Shown: positions 6,906-14,437, counted from the first letter of the stretch. The stretch: 16,560 nucleotides of DNA from Sutterella sp. (GCA_019418235.1 DYCH01000020.1:1-16560); one strand, 5' to 3'. Numbers and translations are program-made. Notes: generated by a model not told the origin, from the sequence alone.

Positions 6906-8402
6906 ATGTGTGGGATTGTAGGCTTGTACTCTAAGGCACCTGTCCAACAACGTATTTACGATTCTTTGTTGCTTTTGCAACATCGTGGCCAAGACGCTGC
7001 AGGGATTGCAACGCTCGATGGTTTAACCTTCCATCAATTCAAAGGCATGGGCTTGGTTCGTGATATTTTCAGAACGCGCAACATGTATGACTTGACGGGT
7101 ACCTGTGGGATTGGTCAAGTACGCTATCCGACGCAAGGTTCTACCGACAGTAACGAAGAAACGCAACCCTTCTACGTGAGTGCTCCTTACGGCATTATGT
7201 TTGTGCATAACGGTAACCTCACCAATGCCGAAACACTCAAGCAAGAACTCTATGATTCCAATCGTCGCCATATCAATACGGGTAGCGACTCTGAAGTTTT
7301 GTTGACGGTGTTTGCTGATGAATTGGCCCGCTTAACGGTCAATGCTAAGGTGACGCCGGAAGTGATTTTCAACGCTGTTCGTGGCGTTCACAAGCGTGTG
7401 AAGGGCTCTTACGCTTGCGTAGCTATGATTGCCGGTAAGGGTATGGTGGCCTTCCGTGACCCGTACGGTATTCGCCCCTTGTGCTACGGTACGAAGGAAG
7501 AAGAATACGGCACGGACATCATGTTTGCCTCTGAGTCCTGCGTTTTGGACTCTCAAGAATTTAAGCTCGAACGTGACGTCGCTCCGGGTGAAGCCATTTG
7601 GCTTGACTTGCAAGGCAATATGTTTACTGAACAATGCGCAGAAAATCCTGAATTGATGACCTGTGCTTTTGAATACGTTTACTTGGCTCGTCCCGACAGC
7701 GTCATGGATGGCATCTCTATTTACGGTGCTCGTTTGCGCTTGGGTGAATACTTGGCCGATGAAGTGGCTCGTAAGATCCCGTTGGAAGAAATCGACGTTG
7801 TGATGCCGATTCCTGATAGCTCTCGTCCGGCTGCCCAACAATTGGCCCAAAAGTTAAACCTCCCGTATCGCGAAGGCTTCATTAAGAACCGTTATGTGGG
7901 TCGTACGTTCATTATGCCGGGCCAAGCCACGCGTAAGAAGACGGTTCGTCAAAAGCTCAATGCCATGCCGGTGGAATTCGAAGGCAAGAACGTGTTGTTG
8001 GTTGACGACTCCATCGTTCGTGGCACGACCATGTTGGAAATTGTCCGCATGACGCGTCAAGCCGGTGCCAAGAAGGTGTTTATCGCCAGTGGCGCTCCGC
8101 GTGTTTGCTTCCCGAACGTCTACGGTATCGATATGCCGACGCGCAGCGAATTGATCTGCGGTGACGGTAAGAGCGCTGAAGAAGTCGCTAAGCTTTTGGA
8201 AGCCGATGCCGTGGTTTACCAACGCTTGGAAGACTTGGATGCTGCTTTGCGTGATATGAACCCGAACATCAAGCACTTCGAAAGCTCTTGCTTTGACGGC
8301 TACTATGTGACGGGCGATATCGATGAAGCCTATCTCCAACACTTGGATGAAAAGGCCCAAGCTCAACGCGCTGCAGAAAAGGCTCGTAAGGCTCGTGACT
8401 AA
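6906..8402 (+). CDS. purF: Amidophosphoribosyltransferase (glutamine PRPP amidotransferase)
   Basis: PurF makes 5-phosphoribosylamine from PRPP and glutamine, the committed step of purine synthesis. The N-terminal Ntn glutaminase domain begins MCGIVGLYS, so cysteine 2 becomes the catalytic N-terminal nucleophile after Met removal; no propeptide is present. LLQHRGQDAAGIAT and FVHNGNLTN are typical of the class II amidotransferase fold. The phosphoribosyltransferase domain carries the PRPP loop VDDSIVRGTT (366-375). No cluster of cysteines for an iron-sulfur centre is evident, as in the E. coli type. At 498 residues it is close to the E. coli length. The ribosome binding site AGAGGTGG is strong, and the codon choice looks more biased to a few preferred codons (GAA, AAG, CGT) than its neighbours, suggesting high expression. 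Tandem terminators follow, making this the last gene of the cluster. Confidence 0.97.
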   Translation: MCGIVGLYSKAPVQQRIYDSLLLLQHRGQDAAGIATLDGLTFHQFKGMGLVRDIFRTRNMYDLTGTCGIGQVRYPTQGSTDSNEETQPFYVSAPYGIMFVHNGNLTNAETLKQELYDSNRRHINTGSDSEVLLTVFADELARLTVNAKVTPEVIFNAVRGVHKRVKGSYACVAMIAGKGMVAFRDPYGIRPLCYGTKEEEYGTDIMFASESCVLDSQEFKLERDVAPGEAIWLDLQGNMFTEQCAENPELMTCAFEYVYLARPDSVMDGISIYGARLRLGEYLADEVARKIPLEEIDVVMPIPDSSRPAAQQLAQKLNLPYREGFIKNRYVGRTFIMPGQATRKKTVRQKLNAMPVEFEGKNVLLVDDSIVRGTTMLEIVRMTRQAGAKKVFIASGAPRVCFPNVYGIDMPTRSELICGDGKSAEEVAKLLEADAVVYQRLEDLDAALRDMNPNIKHFESSCFDGYYVTGDIDEAYLQHLDEKAQAQRAAEKARKARD

Positions 8403-8412
8403 TTAGAGAATC

Positions 8413-8445
8413 AAAGGATTCCATAATATTTGAATCCTTTCTTTT
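8413..8445 (+). terminator. Intrinsic terminator 1 after purF
   Basis: AAAGGATTC (8413-8421) pairs perfectly with GAATCCTTT (8432-8440) over nine base pairs with a ten-base AT-rich loop, followed by CTTTT. It starts 10 bases after the purF stop and is the first of two stacked terminators. Confidence 0.75.
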
Positions 8446-8485
8446 AAAGGCAACTCAAGTTAATTTTGGGTTGCCTTTACTTTTT
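8446..8485 (+). terminator. Intrinsic terminator 2 after purF
   Basis: AAAGGCAAC (8446-8454) pairs with GTTGCCTTT (8470-8478). The helix can extend inward by a T-G pair and C-G and A-T pairs to about 13 pairs. It is followed by ACTTTTT. Together with the hairpin just before it, it should isolate purF from polA. Confidence 0.8.
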
Positions 8486-8584
8486 GTGGTTTCGAAGAAA
8501 AAAATTGTTTAAGTGCGTGTGATTTGCCGTTAGGCACGGTGATTTTTTGCTAAGGTATTGGGGTATTTTTCTCAGAGATTGATT

Positions 8585-11350
8585 ATGTCAACGCTTTTGT
8601 TAATTGACGGTTCAAATTACTTGTATCGTGCGTATCACGGTTTGCCTGATTTAAGAACAAGTCAGGGGGAACCCACCGGAGCTATCAAGGGTTTTGCCAA
8701 CATGTTGCAGATGATTAAAAACATGGTGAAACCGGATTTGGCTGCTTGTGTGTTTGATGCTCACGGTCCCACATTTCGCAATACGATCTACACAGAATAT
8801 AAAGCCAATCGTCCGCCGATGCCTGAGGATTTAGCCTCTCAAGTCGAACCGATTTTTGAGATGGTGAAGGCTCAAGGTTGGCCCTTCTTACAAGTGCCCG
8901 GCATTGAAGCTGATGACGTGATTGGGACATTGGCGCGTCAAGCCAAAGCCCAAGGCATGAAGGTCTTTATTGCCACCGGTGACAAGGACATGAGTCAACT
9001 GGTGACTGAAGACATTGTGGTCGTTAATACGATGACACGCCAAGTGCTCGACCCCGAAGGCGTTAAGGAAAAGTTTGGCGTTGGGCCGGAACGTATTGTG
9101 GACTACCTCTCCTTGATGGGGGACGCCGTTGATAACGTGCCGGGCATTTATAAGTGTGGTCCGAAGACGGCTGCCAAATGGATTAATGAATTTGGTGATT
9201 TAGACGCTTTGATGGCTCGCGCTGATGAAGTTAAAGGAAAGGCTGGGGAATACCTTCGCGAAGGTATGAACTTTTTGCCGACGGCACGCGACTTGGTCAC
9301 GATTAAAACCGATGCCGATTTGTCTGAGCACTTACCTCAAGGGTTAACGGAACTCTCGTTTAAAGACCCGGATGATGCCTTTTTAACGGGCTTTTATGAT
9401 CGTTGGGAGATGCAACAAAGTAAGCGCAAGAGTGTTCAAAAGGAAGAGCGTAAAAAGGCTGAAAAAGTTAGTGTCGCCGGTGATGCAACATTAGACCTCT
9501 TTGCGAGCATCCCGGTTGAAGATGCGGCGCAAACCTCACAGGCGCAAACGCAAGAAGTGCAGATCATTACTTCGGACGATGATTTAAAGGCCCTTTCTAA
9601 GGATCTTGAATCTGCGACGGATGTGGTGGGCGTGAGCGTCATGAGTGATGGCACTGAAGGTATGCGAGCGCCTTTGACGGGCTTGGCTTTTTCCTTGGGG
9701 CAACGTAATGTCTATGTGCCGATTAAGCATCTCACCGGAGAAAACGCTTCGATTGAAAGTGTTCGTACGCATTTGGGAGCTTGGTTAGCTTCTGACGCTT
9801 TAAAAGTCACGTCAGAAGGAAAGTTTGTCCGCCATGTGTTGGCAAACGAAAAACTTGATCTTAATGTCTTAACGCACGATGTGACGTTGATGAGCTATGT
9901 CATCGAAGCGCACATGAAGCATGAGATCGGAAACTTGGCTATGCGATGGCTTAAGACCGACATCATGACCGAAGAGGATGTAAAGGGTAAAGGTGCTAAA
10001 GCGCTCAGTAGCAATGCCGTTGCAATTGATTTAGCCGCACAATACGCTTGCCAACGCGCTCAAGTGGCGCGAGAACTCATGCAGGCGATGCTGTCTCGTA
10101 TCCAAGGTGATGAAGGCTTAAAGACTATTTATGAAACGGTGGAATTGCCCACGCAAAATGTTCTTTTCATCATGGAACGCAACGGCGTGTTGATCGACTC
10201 CATGCAATTGGGGGCGCAAAGCGATGCGTTGGGTGACCAAATTGTTCGATTGGAAGAAAAGTGCTACGAGATGGCAGGGCAAAAATTTAACGTGGCAAGC
10301 CCTAAACAGCTCTCTCACGTTTTATTTGAAGTGTTAGAGCTTCCTGTACCGCCAAAGACGAAGAAGACGGCAACGGGTGGTTATAGCACCAATGAAGACG
10401 TGCTCACGCAGTTAGCCCTGGATTTCCCGTTACCGAAAATCATTTTGGAGTTTCGTCGTTTATCCAAACTCAAGAGCACGTACACGGACAAATTGCCCTT
10501 GATGGTGTTGCCCACAACGGGGCGCGTGCATACAACCTTTGGTCAGACAACAGCTGTGACGGGGCGCTTAGCATCGAGCGATCCAAATTTGCAAAATATT
10601 CCGGTTCGAACCGAAGAAGGGCGTCGCGTGCGAGAAGCCTTTGTGGCCGATCACGGTAAAGTCATTGTTTCGGCGGACTACTCACAAATCGAACTTCGCA
10701 TCATGGCGCATTTGTCGCAAGACAAAGGGCTTTTGGATGCCTTCCATCAGAATTTGGACATTCACCGAGCCACTGCAGCAGAAGTCTTTGGCGTTCCCCT
10801 AGAGGCAGTGACGTCGGATCAACGTCGAACGGCTAAGGTAATTAACTTTGGTTTGATCTATGGGATGAGCGCTTTTGGTTTGGCTCAAAACTTAGGAATC
10901 GAACCGTCTGCCGCACGAAACTACATCGAGCGCTACTTCTCGCGCTACCCTGGTGTTAAGACCTACATGGAACAAACGCGCGAATTGGCGCACCAACAAG
11001 GTTTTGTTGAAACGGCCTTCGGTCGTCGTTTGTGGTTGCCGGACATTCAAAGTTCCAAAGCTCCCGTGAGGGCTGGCGCTGAGCGTGCTGCCATTAATGC
11101 TCCGATGCAAGGCACGGCCGCAGACCTCATTAAAAAGGCCATGATTGCGGTTCAAAAGTGGTTAGAAGACAAGGGCTTAAAGAGCTTGTTGGTTCTTCAG
11201 GTGCACGATGAATTGGTGCTTGAAGTGCCCGAAGAAGAGCTTGAGGTGGTAAAGGCCGAGTTGCCGAAACTTATGCAAGAAGTGGCTTCTTTAGCCGTGC
11301 CCCTTTTAGCGGAAGTGGGGAGCGGCGAGAGTTGGGAAAGTGCTCACTAA
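8585..11350 (+). CDS. polA: DNA polymerase I with a degenerate 3'-5' exonuclease domain
   Basis: PolA fills gaps and removes RNA primers during lagging-strand synthesis and repair. In 921 residues it shows: an N-terminal 5' nuclease domain (about 1-290) with the acidic motifs VFDAHG, EADDVIG, TGDKDM and GDAVDNVPGI; a lysine-rich linker; a 3'-5' exonuclease-like domain (about 310-510); and a polymerase domain with motif A DYSQIELR (D698), motif B RRTAKVINFGLIYG and motif C VHDELVLE (H874, D875, E876). Polymerase and 5' nuclease residues look intact. In the exonuclease domain, by my alignment to E. coli, D355 and E357 are S351 and M353, D424 is V415 and D501 is R491, so proofreading should be lost; only the tyrosine (Y487) remains. 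I chose the ATG at 8585 over the in-frame TTG at 8558 because MSTLLLIDGSNYLYR is the family start. AGAGA at 8574-8578 is the likely ribosome binding site. It is monocistronic between terminators. Confidence 0.97.
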   Translation: MSTLLLIDGSNYLYRAYHGLPDLRTSQGEPTGAIKGFANMLQMIKNMVKPDLAACVFDAHGPTFRNTIYTEYKANRPPMPEDLASQVEPIFEMVKAQGWPFLQVPGIEADDVIGTLARQAKAQGMKVFIATGDKDMSQLVTEDIVVVNTMTRQVLDPEGVKEKFGVGPERIVDYLSLMGDAVDNVPGIYKCGPKTAAKWINEFGDLDALMARADEVKGKAGEYLREGMNFLPTARDLVTIKTDADLSEHLPQGLTELSFKDPDDAFLTGFYDRWEMQQSKRKSVQKEERKKAEKVSVAGDATLDLFASIPVEDAAQTSQAQTQEVQIITSDDDLKALSKDLESATDVVGVSVMSDGTEGMRAPLTGLAFSLGQRNVYVPIKHLTGENASIESVRTHLGAWLASDALKVTSEGKFVRHVLANEKLDLNVLTHDVTLMSYVIEAHMKHEIGNLAMRWLKTDIMTEEDVKGKGAKALSSNAVAIDLAAQYACQRAQVARELMQAMLSRIQGDEGLKTIYETVELPTQNVLFIMERNGVLIDSMQLGAQSDALGDQIVRLEEKCYEMAGQKFNVASPKQLSHVLFEVLELPVPPKTKKTATGGYSTNEDVLTQLALDFPLPKIILEFRRLSKLKSTYTDKLPLMVLPTTGRVHTTFGQTTAVTGRLASSDPNLQNIPVRTEEGRRVREAFVADHGKVIVSADYSQIELRIMAHLSQDKGLLDAFHQNLDIHRATAAEVFGVPLEAVTSDQRRTAKVINFGLIYGMSAFGLAQNLGIEPSAARNYIERYFSRYPGVKTYMEQTRELAHQQGFVETAFGRRLWLPDIQSSKAPVRAGAERAAINAPMQGTAADLIKKAMIAVQKWLEDKGLKSLLVLQVHDELVLEVPEEELEVVKAELPKLMQEVASLAVPLLAEVGSGESWESAH

Positions 11351-11367
11351 TACAGTTCTATAGAAAC

Positions 11368-11397
11368 GAAAAAGTCCCCTGGTTTGGGGACTTTTTC
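11368..11397. terminator. Bidirectional terminator between polA and the lipoprotein gene
   Basis: GAAAAAGTCCCC (11368-11379) and GGGGACTTTTTC (11386-11397) form a perfect 12-bp inverted repeat around TGGTTT. Each strand has a GC-rich stem followed by a run of five T, so it should end transcripts from polA and from the convergent gene at 11415-11861. Confidence 0.9.
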
Positions 11398-11414
11398 ATC
11401 AATACCTTTGCTTC

Positions 11415-11861
11415 TTATTCGCATGCACCCGGGACTTCCGGTTCATATTCGGCTAACAATTCGCCCTTTTCGTTCCAGAACTTCAAGCTCTTTTCATCTT
11501 GAGTAGCGTAACGCGTTTCACCCAACATTTTGCTCAAACGGTTTTCTACCTTCATGGTTTCAGGGTCACACATGCGACGCGTTGTGGCGGCTAATTCAAA
11601 CGTAAACTTCTTACCATCAACCTTATAGGCCGTATTAAAGAGGTTGCAACCTAAGCTACCAGCGACCTTATTGTCAGCCAAAAAATCCATGTTAGGGGTT
11701 AAATTTTCACAGTCTTCAGCCTTCTTGTCTTTTTGGTCCATGACCAATTGCCAAGACGTGCCTTCTAATTTCGTTACGCCCTTACCCTCGGGGCCTTTTT
11801 CTCCACAAGCCGTTAATGCCATCGCTGCGATTCCTAATAAAACAACGCAAGATTTTTTCAT
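11415..11861 (-). CDS. META-domain (HslJ-like) lipoprotein
   Basis: The 148-residue product starts with a lipoprotein signal peptide and a lipobox, L16-T17-A18-C19, so the mature protein should be lipid-anchored at C19. The rest matches the META domain seen in HslJ: LEGTSWQLV (32-40), a short loop region, MDFLADNKVAGSLGCNLFNTAY (58-79), then FTFELAATTRRMC (86-98) and a C-terminal beta-rich end. META-domain proteins are linked to stress or drug tolerance (HslJ with novobiocin resistance in E. coli), but no biochemical activity is established. Besides the lipobox the mature part has four cysteines (C51, C72, C98, C147). C72 and C98 lie in the core GCN and MxC positions, and C51 with C147 could form a second disulfide. 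The minus-strand ATG at 11861 has AAGG 7 bases upstream. The gene stands alone, ending at a shared terminator. Confidence 0.85.
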   Translation of the reverse strand: MKKSCVVLLGIAAMALTACGEKGPEGKGVTKLEGTSWQLVMDQKDKKAEDCENLTPNMDFLADNKVAGSLGCNLFNTAYKVDGKKFTFELAATTRRMCDPETMKVENRLSKMLGETRYATQDEKSLKFWNEKGELLAEYEPEVPGACE

Positions 11862-11940
11862 GGTAAAACCTTAATGAGTGGGTTAATGAGATAGTTAATA
11901 TCGGTATGCTAACGAATTTTGACCGACTGTATGAACGTTC

Positions 11941-11966
11941 GTCACGAAGTGTTTCAAACTCGTGAC
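11941..11966. repeat. Inverted repeat upstream of the META lipoprotein gene
   Basis: GTCACGA (11941-11947) and TCGTGAC (11960-11966) are perfect complements around a 12-base spacer. They lie next to the 8-bp palindrome GAACGTTC (11933-11940), 72-105 bases upstream of the lipoprotein start on the minus strand. This could be an operator or a leader hairpin; no family-specific motif is recognised. Confidence 0.35.
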
Positions 11967-11985
11967 TGCCGCACTTGAGGCATAT

Positions 11986-12016
11986 AAAAAAAGGGCTAGG
12001 ATTTGCGTCCCAGCCC
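11986..12016 (-). terminator. Strong minus-strand intrinsic terminator
   Basis: On the minus strand GGGCTGGGA (12016-12008) pairs with TCCTAGCCC (12001-11993) around the loop CGCAAA, and seven T follow (11992-11986). The one imperfect position is a G-U wobble in minus-strand RNA but an A-C mismatch in plus-strand RNA, so the structure favours the minus strand. It lies 225 bases beyond the stop of the EamA gene, far for a simple gene-end terminator, which suggests a separate short transcript. Confidence 0.8.
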
Positions 12017-12158
12017 TAACTCTCTCTTCTCTTGTTCCGGAGGACCAGCTATGCTTGTCTCTCACGCTTCTAACTTTAGAACTTTCCTTTCTGAAATGCA
12101 GTGAATAAATGCATACGGAGGAAACCAAATGTTTCAGAACAAGGGCGTTGCTAACATC
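11986..12158 (-). ncRNA. Candidate small RNA (about 173 nt), unassigned
   Basis: This is an inference from signals: a plausible minus-strand promoter, a predicted start near 12158, and the strong terminator ending at 11986. Predicted pairing inside it includes CTTGTTCTG (12143-12135) with CGGAACAAG (12039-12031), closing most of the RNA; a competing TTCTGAAA (12139-12132) with TTTCAGAA (12096-12089); a small perfect hairpin TTCTA-AAGT-TAGAA (12081-12068); and the terminator. Two CCUCC segments (12122-12118 and 12043-12039) are complementary to ribosome binding sites and could pair with mRNAs. I do not recognise an Rfam family; it does not show the 4.5S or tmRNA hallmarks. The alternatives are a long 3' UTR of the EamA gene, or plus-strand mini-ORFs. 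Confidence 0.42.
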
Positions 12159-12164
12159 TTTTAG

Positions 12165-12194
12165 TTTATATTTTCAATAAAAACAAAGAGTTAA
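12165..12194 (-). promoter_or_regulatory. Possible minus-strand promoter for the candidate small RNA
   Basis: On the minus strand, TTAACT (12194-12189, four of six to the sigma-70 -35) is followed after 18 bases by TATAAA (12170-12165, five of six to the -10). The predicted start is about 12158. The surrounding AT-rich DNA makes chance matches likely. Confidence 0.3.
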
Positions 12195-12240
12195 ATTGTT
12201 TCCTTAAATACATTTTCCTAACAACTCGCAAAAAAGTCTT

Positions 12241-13104
12241 CTATTTTTTACTGGCTTTGCGAGTGAGCATTGAGGCGGCAACGCCCGCGACCATAATGAC
12301 CAAAATCCCCATGAAGGTCATGAAGCTAATCGGATCGCTAAAGAAGACCACGCCCATGAGTTCGGCAATCACGATGGCAGAGAACTGCAAACAAGAAGAC
12401 AGCAGCACATTGCCTTGACCGAAGGCAAGCGTAAGCGAGCATTGCGCCAAAGTGGCGCAGACGGCCATACCAATCAAATACCAAATGTTGTCGGCGTTAA
12501 TCGGGGAGAGGCCACCTTCGAAAAGTAAGCAACCCAATAAGCCGTAAAGAGTTCCAAAAACCGTGAAGTAAAAGACAATGCGCCAAGAGGGTTCGTTAAG
12601 CTGTCCTAACTCTTTAATTTGCCAGTAGGCAATGCTTCCTAAAAAACCAGAGGTCAGGGCTAAGAGTGCCCCAAACTCTTGACCGGCACCTAATGAAGGT
12701 TGGAAAACAAGGGTGACGCCGATAAAGCCCAAGGCAATGGTCCCCATCAATCCCCATTGAATGGGTTCTTTGCGATAAAGGGACATGATAAAGACAAAAA
12801 GGGCCATGAATAAGGGCGAGGTGTAGTTCAAGGTCATTGACGTGCCGATTGGAAGCATGGTCAACGAGACAAACCAAATCGACATGGCAACGGTGCCCAC
12901 GAAGCTACGCTTGAAGTGCCCCCAAAGATAGGGGGTCTTAATCGTAAAACCTTTCATGCGGATGAAGGTGTACAAAAGGGCCACGCCGGCAATGGAGCGG
13001 TAAAAGATTAATTCCAGAGAGCCAAAGTCAGAGGCCCCCATTTTTACAAAGACTGCCATCAAAGAAAAGAAAAATGAGGCAGACAACATCCACAAAGATT
13101 TCAT
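12241..13104 (-). CDS. EamA/DMT-superfamily transporter
   Basis: This 287-residue inner-membrane protein has ten predicted helices as two EamA repeats, the layout of drug/metabolite transporters. The first repeat runs from about residue 1 to 133 and the second from about 142 to 282. Diagnostic spots are LIFYRSIAG (32-40) in the second helix; NYTSPLFMALFVF, the conserved P-loop-like turn late in repeat one; and the matching QFSAIVIAELMGVVFFSDP late in repeat two. Such carriers export or import amino acids, purines, S-adenosylmethionine or other small metabolites, and substrate cannot be read from the sequence. The ATG at 13104 is a natural start, but no ribosome binding site is visible upstream. 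The gene is divergent from xseB and shares its 165-base promoter region. A perfect 9-bp repeat (ACTCGCAAA/TTTGCGAGT) spans its stop codon. Confidence 0.88.
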   Translation of the reverse strand: MKSLWMLSASFFFSLMAVFVKMGASDFGSLELIFYRSIAGVALLYTFIRMKGFTIKTPYLWGHFKRSFVGTVAMSIWFVSLTMLPIGTSMTLNYTSPLFMALFVFIMSLYRKEPIQWGLMGTIALGFIGVTLVFQPSLGAGQEFGALLALTSGFLGSIAYWQIKELGQLNEPSWRIVFYFTVFGTLYGLLGCLLFEGGLSPINADNIWYLIGMAVCATLAQCSLTLAFGQGNVLLSSCLQFSAIVIAELMGVVFFSDPISFMTFMGILVIMVAGVAASMLTRKASKK

Positions 13105-13132
13105 TTTTAGTTAATTCAAAAGTTAATGCCGT

Positions 13133-13161
13133 ATCTTAACCTTGAGTCTTGACAGATTCAA
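13133..13161 (-). promoter_or_regulatory. Probable promoter of the EamA transporter gene
   Basis: On the minus strand, TTGAAT (13161-13156, four of six) and TAAGAT (13138-13133, four of six) are separated by exactly 17 bases. The predicted start is about 21 bases before the transporter ATG. Confidence 0.45.
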
Positions 13162-13206
13162 TCCAAACGGTGAGATAAAAGTACTTTTCAGAACCTCTTG
13201 TTTCTC

Positions 13207-13235
13207 CTGAAAACATTGGGCAATTGCATTAAAAT
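13207..13235 (+). promoter_or_regulatory. Probable sigma-70 promoter of xseB-ispA-dxs-murB
   Basis: CTGAAA (13207-13212, four of six) and TAAAAT (13230-13235, five of six) are separated by 17 bases. The predicted start near 13242 gives a leader of about 28 bases before the xseB ATG. Confidence 0.5.
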
Positions 13236-13269
13236 GATTTAGTTAAACATAGATTTTCGGGAGCTCGCA

Positions 13270-13527
13270 ATGAGTGAAATGAGACCGGTCAGTGAATTGA
13301 CGTTTGAACAAGCGCTTGCAGAGATGGATGCGATTGTTGAAAAGATGCGCAATAGTGAGTTGACGCTTCAAGAAAGCGTTGTGGCCTATACGCGCGGTAA
13401 AGAATTGTCAAAGCATTGCGAAACGCTTCTGAGTAAAGCAGAAACAGTTGTTCAAAAGCTCGATGACGATGGTCAATTGAGTGCGTTAGAAGCTGATGAT
13501 CGTTTCGATGAAGAGGTGCCGTTTTGA
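13270..13527 (+). CDS. xseB: Exodeoxyribonuclease VII small subunit
   Basis: XseB binds several copies to one XseA (not in this window) to form exonuclease VII, which degrades single-stranded DNA from both ends and takes part in mismatch repair and DNA clean-up. At 85 residues it is the normal size. It shows the family helical hairpin: LTFEQALAEMDAIVEKMRN (10-28), then LTLQESVVAYTRGKELSKHC (31-50), followed by a KAETVVQKL helix and an acidic tail. The ATG at 13270 has GGGAG 7 bases upstream. Its TGA overlaps the next ATG by one base. The order xseB-ispA-dxs is the same as in E. coli. Confidence 0.95.
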   Translation: MSEMRPVSELTFEQALAEMDAIVEKMRNSELTLQESVVAYTRGKELSKHCETLLSKAETVVQKLDDDGQLSALEADDRFDEEVPF

Positions 13528-14429
13528 TGTCCTTTAAAGAGTGGAGCAAAGAGCGCGCAGAGCACTTTGAGTTTTGCGCTATGTCCGCCTTGCCTCCCGA
13601 AAACCGTCTTCCTTGGAAACTGAATGAAGCCGTGCGTTATGCCGTTTTAGATGGTGGCAAACGCATTCGTCCGTTGTTGGTCTATGCAACCGGTGAATTG
13701 GTCGGTGCCGATCAAAAGGCATTGGATCACATCGCTTTGGCTGTTGAATATATCCACAGTTATTCCTTAGTGCATGATGACATGCCCTGCATGGACAACG
13801 ATATGTGGCGTCGCGGAAAGCTCACGACGCATCGCAAGTACGGCGAAGCGATGGGGATGTTAGCGGGCGATGCGCTTCAAGCTCAAGCCTTCTTCGAACT
13901 TACTCAAGCAGCGGTGCCTGCTGAACAAATCAAAGTATTGGTACAACTTTTAGCGACCGCTGCGGGCCCTGCCGGTATGTGCGGGGGGCAAGCGGTGGAC
14001 TTGTTGTCGGTTAACTCCAAGCTTGATTTGGATACGCTTACCTTAATGCATCGCATGAAGACGGGAGCCATGATTCGAGCCTCAGCTTTGATGGGGCTTT
14101 ATGGCGGTCAAACGTTACCGCAACCGCAATTAATTGGCTTGATTACGGCGTACTCTACGGCGATTGGTCTGGCATTCCAAGTGATTGATGATGTTTTGGA
14201 TGTTACGGCCGATACGAAAGTTTTAGGTAAAACGGCCGGTAAAGATGCGGCAAACGATAAACCTACGTATGTTTCTTTATTGGGTGTGGACAAGGCCCGA
14301 GAGATGGCTCAAACTCAATTAAAGGACGCGCTTGATGCATTGGATGCCATTGACGCATTGCCGGGTATGGAAGGCAAAACGCTTCGTTTGCGTGAGATTG
14401 CCCAATACATCATGAACAGAGATCACTAG
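13527..14429 (+). CDS. ispA: (2E,6E)-farnesyl diphosphate synthase
   Basis: IspA condenses IPP with DMAPP and then with geranyl diphosphate to give farnesyl diphosphate, precursor of undecaprenyl phosphate and quinone side chains. The 300-residue all-helical prenyltransferase shows GGKRIRPLL, the first aspartate-rich motif DDMPCMD (84-90), GGQAVDLL, the lysine/threonine segment HRMKTGAMIRAS, and the second aspartate motif DDVLD (221-225) followed by GKTAGKDAANDKPTYVSLLG. The two-residue insert in the first motif (DDxxxxD) is the bacterial type II FPP synthase pattern. I chose the ATG at 13527, which overlaps the xseB stop by one base and has AGAGGTG upstream, over the TTG one codon earlier. 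dxs begins 8 bases after its stop, supporting one isoprenoid transcript. Confidence 0.95.
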   Translation: MSFKEWSKERAEHFEFCAMSALPPENRLPWKLNEAVRYAVLDGGKRIRPLLVYATGELVGADQKALDHIALAVEYIHSYSLVHDDMPCMDNDMWRRGKLTTHRKYGEAMGMLAGDALQAQAFFELTQAAVPAEQIKVLVQLLATAAGPAGMCGGQAVDLLSVNSKLDLDTLTLMHRMKTGAMIRASALMGLYGGQTLPQPQLIGLITAYSTAIGLAFQVIDDVLDVTADTKVLGKTAGKDAANDKPTYVSLLGVDKAREMAQTQLKDALDALDAIDALPGMEGKTLRLREIAQYIMNRDH

Positions 14430-14437
14430 GGGGTCGT

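Noticed and set aside
8558..8584. TTG start for polA
   Set aside because: PolA proteins start at the MSTLLLIDGSNYLYR-like segment, encoded from the ATG at 8585. The extra nine residues match nothing in the family.
11907..11966. Short plus-strand ORF, ATG at 11907
   Set aside because: There is no ribosome binding site, and its end coincides with an inverted repeat.
11895..12128. Minus-strand 77-codon ORF in the intergenic region
   Set aside because: It runs through the terminator hairpin and T tract, lacks a convincing ribosome binding site and has no recognisable domain; it is more likely an accidental frame over a structured RNA.
12200..12275. 9-bp inverted repeat spanning the EamA stop codon as its terminator
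   Set aside because: The T run lies inside the stem, and none follows it on the minus strand, so it does not match an intrinsic terminator.
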